64,000 nt of DNA from Aliikangiella sp. G2MR2-5. GTDB taxonomy: Bacteria; Pseudomonadota; Gammaproteobacteria; Enterobacterales; Kangiellaceae. A model generated the notes under the pieces. The model saw only the letters and a program-made list of their open reading frames with translations. It was not told the DNA's origin and ran no database searches. The stretch is from positions 1,364,001-1,428,000 of the forward strand of contig NZ_JADPQF010000001.1 in assembly GCF_015687155.1 (NCBI RefSeq), read 5' to 3'. This document shows, in pieces, positions 28,298 to 35,278 of the stretch. Numbering within the stretch: position 1 is the stretch's first letter; each line of letters opens with the position of its first letter. The translations under genes and the position numbers were made by a program.

Positions 28298-29341
28298 ATG
28301 AAAAATAAAGGCTTTGCTCTCAAACTCGTTCCACCGGAATTGGACTCCGACGAAATATCTCTTTCTCAGAGGTTGCAGTTGATTGAAAAAGATATTCCAT
28401 CACTTAAACGCGGCGAAGTGCTGGTAAAGATTCTGGCGGCTCCAATAAATCCTTCCGATCTTGTGTATTTAATGGGCAAATATGGTGTTCCACCAATTGA
28501 TGGTGCATACGCTGGCTTTGAAGCTTGTGGGGAAGTCATTGATGCCAATGCTGGGTTGTATGGTAAATGGTTAAAAGGCAAAAGAGTGGCCCTGTTTGCA
28601 ACTCCTGGCAACGATGGTGTTTGGGCCAGGTATGCGATTACTAGAACCGCGTTTGTTATTCCGGTAAAGTCCACATTAAGCGATGAACAGGCAGCCACCC
28701 TGGTAGTTAATCCCTGTACATCGGTCTGCCTTGTTGATAGAGCAATGGCTTTAGGCTCAAAGGCCGTAGTAATAAATGCCGGTGCGAGTCAGGTCGGAAA
28801 AGGCGTTATACGTTATGCCAGGTTAAATAATATAAAAACAATCGCTACAGTAAGAAACCCAAAGAATATTGAACCGCTAAAATCACTGGGTGCAGACAAA
28901 GTTCTGTTGACCACAAATGAAGAGTATAAACAGGAGTTAAAGGAAGCTTGCACAACCTTGGATGCCAGGGTATTTCTGGATGCCGTTGCTGACATTGATA
29001 CGCCGACAGTATTAGGCTGCATGCCCGCAGGGTCAACAGCCATAGTCTACGGAAGGTTAACAGATACACATGATCCTATCGGCGGACAATTCAGCGTTTC
29101 GGACCTGATATTTCGCGACATCAAGCTTGAGGGTTTCTGGCTCGCAACCCACATAAAACGCTCTTCCCTGTTCTCGACGCTGGTGTTGACCCGAAAGGTC
29201 CAGCAGCTTTTCGCTCAGGGTATTTTTAGTACTGATATTTTTGGATGTTACGGGTTTAGTGATTTTCTCGATGGACTTGAACATTACGCCGAGAACAAAA
29301 GCGATGGTAAAGTATTGCTCACTCCACCTGCAAAAGATTGA
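28298..29341 (+). CDS. MDR-family zinc-type alcohol dehydrogenase-like oxidoreductase
   Basis: A 347-residue medium-chain dehydrogenase/reductase from ATG 28298; an in-frame TTG at 28280 would add six residues. The N-terminal GroES-like domain includes LVKILAAPINPSDLVYLMGKYG and a Rossmann fold begins near VVINAGASQVGKGVIRYAR. The catalytic zinc ligands of alcohol dehydrogenases are absent; the Asn-Pro-Ser-Asp motif is that of quinone oxidoreductase/enoyl reductase members. It is therefore probably a zinc-independent NADPH-dependent reductase (MECR/QOR-like). The end overlaps slightly with a longer, rejected reading of the next gene. Confidence 0.86.
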   Translation: MKNKGFALKLVPPELDSDEISLSQRLQLIEKDIPSLKRGEVLVKILAAPINPSDLVYLMGKYGVPPIDGAYAGFEACGEVIDANAGLYGKWLKGKRVALFATPGNDGVWARYAITRTAFVIPVKSTLSDEQAATLVVNPCTSVCLVDRAMALGSKAVVINAGASQVGKGVIRYARLNNIKTIATVRNPKNIEPLKSLGADKVLLTTNEEYKQELKEACTTLDARVFLDAVADIDTPTVLGCMPAGSTAIVYGRLTDTHDPIGGQFSVSDLIFRDIKLEGFWLATHIKRSSLFSTLVLTRKVQQLFAQGIFSTDIFGCYGFSDFLDGLEHYAENKSDGKVLLTPPAKD

Positions 29342-29487
29342 TAACGATCACTATCTCGTGTTTCACTCCAGATATAATACCCTTAATATTGCTGGCGGCG
29401 ATTTTACCGAGTATCTCTCGAGAAAAGAGACTAGTTTTAGCGGCAATAGGCCAATTTGCAACAGCTGATACAAGACTAAACGTAACT

Positions 29488-29886
29488 ATGACCAAAACAA
29501 ACTCCAATTTTTTACACCTGCTCGAAGCTGCAAAAGCACAATCAAAACCACAAAGGCTTTTGTTTTTACTCGCGAAGAGCGAAAGAGATAACAAGGCTAA
29601 GAAATCAAAAGCTCGAGGAACAATTTCTCCAGTAGCCTGTGTCGATAAGCTGCCCGAGGAATTAACTAACCTCATGGATTTTATTAAAGAGGCAGATCAG
29701 ATCACCACTGACTGGGACATGGTTTTTATCGCAGGAATGTCAGGGGAAAACGAGATTGCCCCCTCCACAGAAGATGCGGCTCCACTATTAGAAAAAATGG
29801 CCAGTGATTTGCTTTCTGCAGCGGACTTGTCGCGATACCTAATACTCACTCGCGATGATGAGATGGTTGAGCTGATGGCTGAATAG
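29488..29886 (+). CDS. small conserved-type protein, function unknown
   Basis: From ATG 29488 the protein has 132 residues. The longer frame from 29338 is unlikely because its first 50 residues are composition-odd. It opens with NFLHLLEAAKAQSKPQRLLFLLAKSE and continues with GTISPVACVDKLPEELTNL and DWDMVFIAGMSG, then PSTEDAAPLLEKM. From memory this resembles a gammaproteobacterial family often labelled 'ribonucleotide reductase subunit alpha', a label that looks wrong: the protein is far too short and lacks the catalytic cysteines. It is soluble and acidic, with no signal peptide. Its position 146 bp after the oxidoreductase gene suggests possible cotranscription. Confidence 0.75.
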   Translation: MTKTNSNFLHLLEAAKAQSKPQRLLFLLAKSERDNKAKKSKARGTISPVACVDKLPEELTNLMDFIKEADQITTDWDMVFIAGMSGENEIAPSTEDAAPLLEKMASDLLSAADLSRYLILTRDDEMVELMAE

Positions 29887-30033
29887 TATCGTCTGTTAAG
29901 TTTTACGCACAGCTTTATTCGCCTCGCAGAGCTTAAATAGAAACTACCAGTTTTATATTGATAACACTTATAAAGTGCAGTTCAGCTAATGCTGTTCTTT
30001 GATATATCTGGATTTAACTATCTGTATTGATTA

Positions 30034-30077
30034 TATTTGAGCCCATAGTGTAAATCCAAACACTATAGGCTCAAATA
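30034..30077. terminator. long inverted repeat, probable bidirectional terminator
   Basis: Arms 30034-30051 and 30060-30077 are complementary over 18 bp with a single C/A mismatch, around an 8-base loop. Flanking bases are AT-rich. It lies about 150 bp after the stop codon of the gene ending at 29886 and about 85 bp beyond the end of the minus-strand remnant at 30162, so it could end transcripts from both sides. Confidence 0.6.
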
Positions 30078-30161
30078 ATTAAAGAGTAAAGACAACTGAA
30101 TTATCCTCAAAAATAAAGACCGACAACAATCAAGCATTGGTCATTACCATGCAATCAGGCT

Positions 30162-30338
30162 TTACCTTTTCTCCTGCCAGGCTCCATCCTTTCGATATTT
30201 AAATTTAGCGGAAGTAAAATCAAAATCGTCATCACCTTGCCCTGCTCCAAACGACTAGTCAATTTCACCTTTCATAAATAGATTAACGCTAACATAACTT
30301 GAAGTTGAACCGAGCAATTTCAAATAGTTAGTTGACAC
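30162..30338 (-). pseudogene. remnant of a small gene interrupted by an in-frame amber codon
   Basis: Reading the minus strand from GTG 30338 gives 59 codons ending at TAA 30162-30164, with a TAG at codon 28 (30255-30257). Both halves look protein-like: the first contains YLKLLGSTSSYVSVNLFMK, the second FGAGQGDDDFDFTSAKFKYR and DGAWQEKR. The TAG sits where TGG (Trp) would read naturally, so a single G-to-A change is the likely cause. I do not recognise the family; the second half resembles a beta-rich small protein. An alternative is two unrelated chance frames, but the consistent composition on both sides of the stop argues against that. Confidence 0.5.
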
Positions 30339-30443
30339 TTAGCTTTCTCTATAAAGCATATACGAAATTCAAAAAAAGTAGGCGAAATAACAGATATAGT
30401 TTCCCTACTGGATGTCCACTTCCTATTCAAAGAATTTGGACTG

Positions 30444-30824
30444 TTAAACATGTTTTTCAACTTTCCACGGTGGGTTCAAACGATTTTCTCCAGCCCAATA
30501 GAGTTTAATCTTATTGCCAGAAGGATCTCTGATAATCGCTTCTTTCCACAAATACCTCTGCTCTGTTGGTTGTTGTTCAAAAATAATGCCTTTATCTGCA
30601 AGATTTTGGCACAGCGCTTCAAGACTTTCGTGTTCAAAATAAATCACAGAATGGTTTTCAAATTCGTGGTCTACTAGTGATAGTGACAGTGTTGAGTTAC
30701 CCTCCGGAGAAGAAAGCCTGGCATAGTGTGGTGTGTCCACTATCAGGGTAAGTCCCAGACAAAGATAAAACTCAACGGCTTTGTCCATATCTTTGACTGG
30801 CAAAGTTATCTGATTGAGGTTCAT
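30444..30824 (-). CDS. VOC superfamily (glyoxalase/bleomycin resistance-like) protein
   Basis: A 126-residue single-module vicinal-oxygen-chelate protein. It opens with MNLNQITLPVKDMDKAVEFYLCLGL and contains VIYFEHESLEALCQNLADKGI and IIRDPSGNKIKLYWAGENRLNPPW, the typical beta-alpha-beta-beta-beta pairs. Candidate metal ligands are Glu residues near the strand ends; the N-terminal His seen in glyoxalase I is replaced by Gln/Thr, so catalytic activity is uncertain. TGGAG stands 6 bases before the ATG. It is isolated, with more than 400 bp without recognised intact genes on either side. Confidence 0.85.
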   Translation of the reverse strand: MNLNQITLPVKDMDKAVEFYLCLGLTLIVDTPHYARLSSPEGNSTLSLSLVDHEFENHSVIYFEHESLEALCQNLADKGIIFEQQPTEQRYLWKEAIIRDPSGNKIKLYWAGENRLNPPWKVEKHV

Positions 30825-31283
30825 CTAAACTCCAGTTGTTATAAGCATTGTACTGCCACCAAAAATAGCCTCGAAAAATATGAGCGTTGCGTTAGCTACA
30901 TAGTGACGATTTATCCTGTTGAGTTTGATCGTCATGTTAGCATCAGGTTTTATTGCCCAAGCTAAACAAAACAGTCAAATTGATTATAAAGGAATAAGAG
31001 ACTTTATGTTTTACATGTTATCCCTCTCCTTGCCCCCTAGCTCCTAAATAGCTGTACTGTCTAACCGTAAAAGCGAAATATAACATCAAAATTATTATCT
31101 TACAGAAGCGAACAAGATTCTCAAGCGTTAGTATTTGAGTCGAAATGCACACAATTGCGAGACACTAGTAACGATAGGCAAAAAAAATCAATGAATTAAG
31201 AGATATCCCTATCTCTCTCAATATCAGAATGAGCAGCCGGCAAGCCAGTTGCTCTCATTTTTTCTGGTTACCAGCCCTTTTAA
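30825..31283. other. 459-bp region without a recognisable gene
   Basis: No frame on either strand with a credible ribosome site and protein-like composition was found. An imperfect stem (GAGCA ... TGCTC near 31231-31256) followed by TTTTTT lies near the right end, but it would serve plus-strand transcription, for which no gene is evident upstream. Confidence 0.5.
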
Positions 31284-31742
31284 CTAAAGTTGCTCCTGAA
31301 TAGTCGACAGTTTTTCTTTTAAAACCTCACTATCCTGCATTTTATCGAGTTCAATTGTATCAGTCTTCGAAATGTTCCTAAAACGGCTGAGCATTTCGTC
31401 AAACTCCCTCAATTCAACTTTCAACTGCTTAAATAGTCCAATATCAATTACATCGATATCCTTTAATGCTTCCTTCGCAATACTCAGCATTTGAGGAAGA
31501 GTGTCCAAAATAGTATCTTCCATTGTTTCATTTTCCAACTTTCTGTTAAGCTCTACCCTTTCATGTAGCCAGGATTTTAGTTTCTTAACCTCGAAAGGTG
31601 ACAGGCACGCCGCTACATGGGGAGGGATACTCTCTTGCTCCTGATCAAAGGAAACGATTAACACGTCATTCATACCGCCATCGCTCAGATCTCTAACTCT
31701 CCTGATACATTCAATCTGATTTCCATTACTGACAAATTTCAT
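31284..31742 (-). CDS. unknown protein in the sigma-54 stress operon
   Basis: I do not recognise this 152-residue soluble protein. Residues 1-60 are mixed alpha/beta (MKFVSNGNQIECIRRV, then VLIVSFDQEQESIPPHVAACLSPFEVKKLKSWL), and residues about 65-150 are mainly charged helices, possibly a coiled coil. The first part faintly resembles a regulator-type small domain. GGAGG stands 7 bases before the ATG. It starts 52 bp after the universal-stress-protein gene on the same strand, with no terminator between, so it should be co-expressed from the sigma-54-type promoter at 32753-32768. This context suggests a role in the same stress response. Confidence 0.75.
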   Translation of the reverse strand: MKFVSNGNQIECIRRVRDLSDGGMNDVLIVSFDQEQESIPPHVAACLSPFEVKKLKSWLHERVELNRKLENETMEDTILDTLPQMLSIAKEALKDIDVIDIGLFKQLKVELREFDEMLSRFRNISKTDTIELDKMQDSEVLKEKLSTIQEQL

Positions 31743-31794
31743 CTCTTACCTCCAGTATTTATCGGTAAAATACCTCGCATATTTTGAATTTCGA

Positions 31795-32658
31795 CTATTT
31801 GGACAATAGAACAGGAACCTTCGCAATATTAAGTAGTTCCTTAGTTTGACTATGAAAAAACAATTCCCTTAGTTGCGAGTATCCATAAGCGCCTAGTACC
31901 AACAAGTCGCTATTGTTCTTGTTGATAACTTTATTAATATCTTCACTTTCTTTAATTGCTGCCCCGTTTTTTTTGTTAAGCAATCGAGCATCTATTTTGT
32001 GCAGTTTCAAATAACGCATCAACTCTTCATTTAGCTCGTCTCTGCTTGTAAAATTTGCATGTCTTTTTTGCATATTGACGACCGAAACCCTTTTCGCTTT
32101 TTCAAGAATTGGCATAGAATCAGATATGGCACGGGCAGATTCCGGAGTTCCGTTCCACGCAATTAAAGGCTTTTCAAATTGACACACACTATTGCTATCA
32201 CCTGGCAGAACCAAAATGGGACATCCTGCTTTTGTAGCCAGAGTATTACTTGGAGAGCTAATTTGACCAACACCAAAATCAGATTCCAGTTCCGAGTTAA
32301 CGATCAAAAGATCATAGCAATGACTTTTTTCTGCTAGCAGGTGTTTGGTGTCTCCTGTATAGGTAAGAAATTCGATTTCAAAATGGTATAATCTCTCCGT
32401 CTGCCCTACCATATGGGAAACATTATTTAAGCTTTCAACAGCCACATCATCGTTTTTCTTAAGCTCTTCAGTGATAGCAGGTGCAATCATGCCCGGCGGA
32501 TTTGCCAGAGCACTGACCAACGACTGTTCTCCTAGAGTTTTTATATAAACCGCCGATACAACTGCATTAAAATGTTTTGCCATTCCAATTGCTGTTTCCA
32601 ACTTGACACGACTACTTTCGCTATCTTCAACGTGGACTAAGATTCTTTTTATGGACAT
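31795..32658 (-). CDS. tandem universal stress protein
   Basis: A 287-residue protein with two fused UspA domains (about 1-150 and 160-287), the UspE-like layout. Domain 1 opens with IKRILVHVEDSESSRVKLETAIGMAK. Domain 2 opens with KPLIAWNGTPESARAI and ends with LLVLGAYGYSQLRELFF. The latter is the G-x2-G phosphate loop; the downstream G(S/T) is replaced by H-S, so ATP binding may be altered. AAGGCG precedes the ATG. A -24/-12 promoter and an enhancer-like dyad lie upstream (32753-32768 and 32818-32835), implying sigma-54 control, probably by the activator encoded next to it. The unknown 152-residue gene follows in the same unit. Confidence 0.92.
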   Translation of the reverse strand: MSIKRILVHVEDSESSRVKLETAIGMAKHFNAVVSAVYIKTLGEQSLVSALANPPGMIAPAITEELKKNDDVAVESLNNVSHMVGQTERLYHFEIEFLTYTGDTKHLLAEKSHCYDLLIVNSELESDFGVGQISSPSNTLATKAGCPILVLPGDSNSVCQFEKPLIAWNGTPESARAISDSMPILEKAKRVSVVNMQKRHANFTSRDELNEELMRYLKLHKIDARLLNKKNGAAIKESEDINKVINKNNSDLLVLGAYGYSQLRELFFHSQTKELLNIAKVPVLLSK

Positions 32659-32752
32659 GTTTTTCGCCTTTTATAAAGTTAATACATCAGCTCAATTCAA
32701 TTTCATTGAAGGAAATTCAACTTTCCCTTTGGAGCTAAGTCATTCGTAGAAC

Positions 32753-32768
32753 TGCAAAAGGTATACCA
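32753..32768 (-). promoter_or_regulatory. sigma-54-type -24/-12 promoter of the USP operon
   Basis: On the minus strand the element reads TGGTATACCTTTTGCA. It has the invariant GG and GC dinucleotides at the correct 10-base separation and keeps TTGCA at the -12 box. The predicted start is near 32742, giving an 84-base leader to the ATG at 32658. Confidence 0.75.
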
Positions 32769-32817
32769 GTCCAATAATCTTTAAAATTCATCACTTTTCG
32801 AAATAGTATTTGATAAT

Positions 32818-32835
32818 TGCGGCTCAAAACAACCG
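32818..32835. promoter_or_regulatory. enhancer-like dyad upstream of the USP promoter
   Basis: TGCGGCTCAAAACAACCG, core CGGCT-N6-AACCG. It matches 16 of 18 bases of the site upstream of dps. The dyad centre is 73.5 bp upstream of the conserved C of the -12 element, the same distance as at dps. Presumed binding site for the adjacent sigma-54 activator. Confidence 0.65.
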
Positions 32836-32869
32836 CACCTGTTCATATGAGCCACTCTATTCAGTGGTC

Positions 32870-34258
32870 TTAAGAAGTTATGTGAAACTTTTTTATTCGA
32901 TAGCGTAATGTTTGACGCGTTGTTTTTAATAACCGAGCCGCTTCAGCTACATTAAACTGGGTTCTATCGAGAGCAGCTTCAATAATAATTTTCTCCATAT
33001 CATCTAAAGCCAGTGAGCCATCTAGAGGAATTATTAAAGCATCTTCATCAAATGCACTTTTCTCTCTATCGATATTCGCAGCCATCTCTTGCTTTAGTTG
33101 AAGCCATTCAACCGGTAAAACATCTGACTGTGATAAAAGAACACAACGCTCCAATACATTACGGAGTTCTCTGACATTACCCGGCCAATCATACTCGAGC
33201 AATAGTTCCCAGGTTTCATCAGAAATATAATTAACATTTTTCTTGGCTTTGGAATTATACTCTGCGATAAAGTGAGGCACCAAGTCTAGCAGGTCTTCTT
33301 TTCTCTCTCTAAGTGCAGGTAATTCAACATGAAAAACACTGAGCCTGTGGTATAAATCATCTCTGAAATCGCCTTGAATAACGGCCTGTTGCAAGTCGAG
33401 TCCAGTTGCAGCAATAATTTGTACATCTATGTTAATTTCTTTTTCGCTACCGAGTCTGCGAATTTTTTGTTCCTCGATTGCCTTGAGTAATTTGGATTGT
33501 AATTCAAGATCCATATCGCCAATCTCATCCAGAAACAAGGTTCCGCCGTCAGCTTGCTCGAACAAACCTTTATGTCGAGATTTTGCCCCGGTAAAAGCCC
33601 CGGCTTCATGACCAAAAAGTTGAGATTCGAGAAGTTCTCTAGGCAATGCAGCGCAATTTAGCTCAATAAATGGTCCGTTTTTTCGCTGTCCCGAGTAGTG
33701 CACTATTCCTGCAGCAAGACCTTTACCGGTACCTGTTTCCCCGGTTATCACCATGCTCGTTAATGGAACACTTTTTAATTGTTCGAGTAGTCCCTTAACT
33801 TTTTTCACAGGTTCACTCTTTCCTAGAAACGCTTTAATTGAGTAACGCGAACTATCTGCTTCAGAATAACTATTGAGCCGTTGTCGTAGTAATGATGCTC
33901 TCAACGCGCGCTTAACAAGTTTTTGTATTCTTTTCAGGTCAAGCGGTTGATTGACAAAGTCGAAAGCTACTTCTTCAATTTCAGTTGAATATTCCTTTTC
34001 TTGTGTGGCTGTCACAATAATCCACTCAACAAAAGGAATATCGGCATGTAACTCCTTTAAATAGTCAAGGAAGACTTCCTCAGAATCCTCCAGTTTAGCA
34101 ATGATCACTTGAGGCTCTGCTCCATCTTTTACTACCTCCCTGGCAGACAGAAAATTTTCCGTAGAAAGCAGCTGCCATTCTTTTACAGGAAAAACACTCT
34201 GAATTCCCGATAAGGTATCTTTATCTTGTCCTATTATTAACAACCGTTTTTTAGCCAC
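32870..34258 (-). CDS. sigma-54-dependent activator (NtrC family) with degenerate receiver
   Basis: A 462-residue bacterial enhancer-binding protein starting at GTG 34258. Residues 1-120 fold like a receiver, but the usual acidic pair is replaced by GQD (10-12), the phospho-acceptor Asp position reads Lys (VIIAK, about 55) and the signalling Lys-Pro is Gln-Pro (104-105). Phosphorylation control is therefore unlikely. Residues about 145-380 are the AAA+ domain: GETGTGKG (173-180), the sigma-54-contacting GAFTGA (220-225) and LFLDEIGD. The C-terminus is a Fis-type helix-turn-helix (NVAEAARLLKTTRQTLRYRI). It is divergent from dps and upstream of the USP operon, both of which have matching promoters and dyads. 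It probably activates both. Confidence 0.93.
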   Translation of the reverse strand: MAKKRLLIIGQDKDTLSGIQSVFPVKEWQLLSTENFLSAREVVKDGAEPQVIIAKLEDSEEVFLDYLKELHADIPFVEWIIVTATQEKEYSTEIEEVAFDFVNQPLDLKRIQKLVKRALRASLLRQRLNSYSEADSSRYSIKAFLGKSEPVKKVKGLLEQLKSVPLTSMVITGETGTGKGLAAGIVHYSGQRKNGPFIELNCAALPRELLESQLFGHEAGAFTGAKSRHKGLFEQADGGTLFLDEIGDMDLELQSKLLKAIEEQKIRRLGSEKEINIDVQIIAATGLDLQQAVIQGDFRDDLYHRLSVFHVELPALRERKEDLLDLVPHFIAEYNSKAKKNVNYISDETWELLLEYDWPGNVRELRNVLERCVLLSQSDVLPVEWLQLKQEMAANIDREKSAFDEDALIIPLDGSLALDDMEKIIIEAALDRTQFNVAEAARLLKTTRQTLRYRIKKFHITS

Positions 34259-34388
34259 GACTATAACAGCATCCTTTTCTTTTTAATTTGTAGGACATTC
34301 TACTTGAACGAAAGTAAAACTCAAAAGGCTCGCTTTCTAACCAGCATCAAACCGCAGAATCGAAGCAAAGTTGAAATACAGGCACAGT

Positions 34389-34393
34389 CGGTT
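34389..34393 (+). promoter_or_regulatory. extra CGGTT half-site upstream of dps
   Basis: A CGGTT half-site with GATTTGAC following lies exactly 20 bp (two helical turns) before the CGGTT of the main dyad, as expected for oligomeric enhancer-binding proteins. Confidence 0.4.
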
Positions 34394-34406
34394 GATTTGA
34401 CATGTC

Positions 34407-34424
34407 TGCGGTTCAAACCAACCG
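34407..34424. promoter_or_regulatory. enhancer-like dyad upstream of dps
   Basis: TGCGGTTCAAACCAACCG, with perfect arms CGGTT/AACCG around six bases. Its centre lies 73.5 bp upstream of the conserved C of the dps -12 element. It shares 16 of 18 bases with the site at 32818-32835. It also lies about 150 bp from the divergent activator gene, so autoregulation is possible. Confidence 0.68.
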
Positions 34425-34475
34425 AACTCTGTATAGTTTAATTCAAATTTTCCTGATATTAGAAATTAATAAAGC

Positions 34476-34491
34476 TGGCATCTATCCTGCT
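34476..34491 (+). promoter_or_regulatory. sigma-54-type -24/-12 promoter of dps
   Basis: TGGCATCTATCCTGCT: GG and GC at the required separation, TGGCA at -24 intact, -12 box CTGCT. Predicted start near 34502 and a leader of about 110 bases before the dps ATG. Confidence 0.72.
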
Positions 34492-34611
34492 TGATACAAA
34501 ATACTGGCGAATCAGATCGTCATTTAGTGCAGTTGTTCTATTTTGCCACTAACTAGAAGTAACAATAACAACTGTAATTATAAACTTAACCCACACAACA
34601 CAGGAGGAACA

Positions 34612-35124
34612 ATGAATACGCCAATAAAGGCAGTTCTGAATACTCACACCAATGAATCAAGAATGGACAATGGTGTCATCCGAAGCGACCGCAAGTTACT
34701 TTCGGTCAAACTCTCAGAAGTGCTGGCAGATAGTTATATGTTGAATCTGAAGACTCAGGTTGTTCACTGGAATATTTCGGGGCCATTATTTTATGCAGTC
34801 CATCAAATCACAGAACAACAATATAAGGATATGAACAGCGCTATAGATAACATTGCTGAAAGAATTCGTGCAATTGGCTTTGTTACGCCAATTAACTTTG
34901 ATGAACTACGCCATTACGCGTCAATCCGGGATTTTAAAAAGAACCTGGGTGCAGTGGATATGGTACGCGAACTGGCTAGAGATAACGAGTACTGTGCCAA
35001 AATCCTGAGAAGTGCAGTGGAAGAAGCTGAAATGGTTAAAGATGTAGAAAGCGCTGGGCTTCTTAGTGATAGAATCGGTCAGCATGAAAAGAATGCCTGG
35101 ATGCTGAATGCACTGGTTTCTTAA
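34612..35124 (+). CDS. dps: Dps family DNA-protecting ferritin-like protein
   Basis: From ATG 34612 (GGAGG 7 bases upstream, clearly better than the frame opening at 34543) the protein has 170 residues. The Dps signature LKTQVVHWNISGPLFYAVH contains the His of the intersubunit ferroxidase site. The Asp and Glu ligands follow in MNSAIDNIAERIRAIG. A flexible N-terminal tail with Lys/Arg (about 1-30) could bind DNA. Dps dodecamers oxidise Fe(II) with peroxide and compact the nucleoid in starvation. The predicted sigma-54 promoter and enhancer dyad upstream suggest control by the divergent activator rather than OxyR or sigma-S. A strong terminator follows. Confidence 0.94.
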   Translation: MNTPIKAVLNTHTNESRMDNGVIRSDRKLLSVKLSEVLADSYMLNLKTQVVHWNISGPLFYAVHQITEQQYKDMNSAIDNIAERIRAIGFVTPINFDELRHYASIRDFKKNLGAVDMVRELARDNEYCAKILRSAVEEAEMVKDVESAGLLSDRIGQHEKNAWMLNALVS

Positions 35125-35168
35125 GCTCTGAGGGCCAATCAAAGGTCTTGTATTGCGCTACTAACAGA

Positions 35169-35190
35169 AAGGCGCCACCGGCGCCTTTTT
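35169..35190 (+). terminator. rho-independent terminator after dps
   Basis: A perfect stem AAGGCGCC/GGCGCCTT with loop ACC and TTTTT. It lies 45 bp past the dps stop codon. Confidence 0.94.
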
Positions 35191-35278
35191 CTGCTCAAAG
35201 TTAACGCATATAGATTAACAGTTCATTTCATTTACTCATTTCATTTTCTGAAATCTATTACAAATTAAGGTATGCTGG

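Noticed and set aside
30835-30865. TGGCA ... TGC element upstream of the VOC gene
   Set aside because: The GG-to-GC spacing is one base too short for a sigma-54 promoter, which is strict on spacing.
30930-31050. Short plus-strand frame MLASGFIAQAK...
   Set aside because: No ribosome site and no family resemblance; probably chance.
31228-31266. Stem followed by TTTTTT near the end of the USP operon
   Set aside because: The T run is on the wrong side for the minus-strand operon, and no plus-strand gene precedes it.
34543-34611. Longer frame of dps with a 23-residue extension
   Set aside because: A perfect GGAGG precedes the ATG at 34612, and the extension has no Dps-like sequence.
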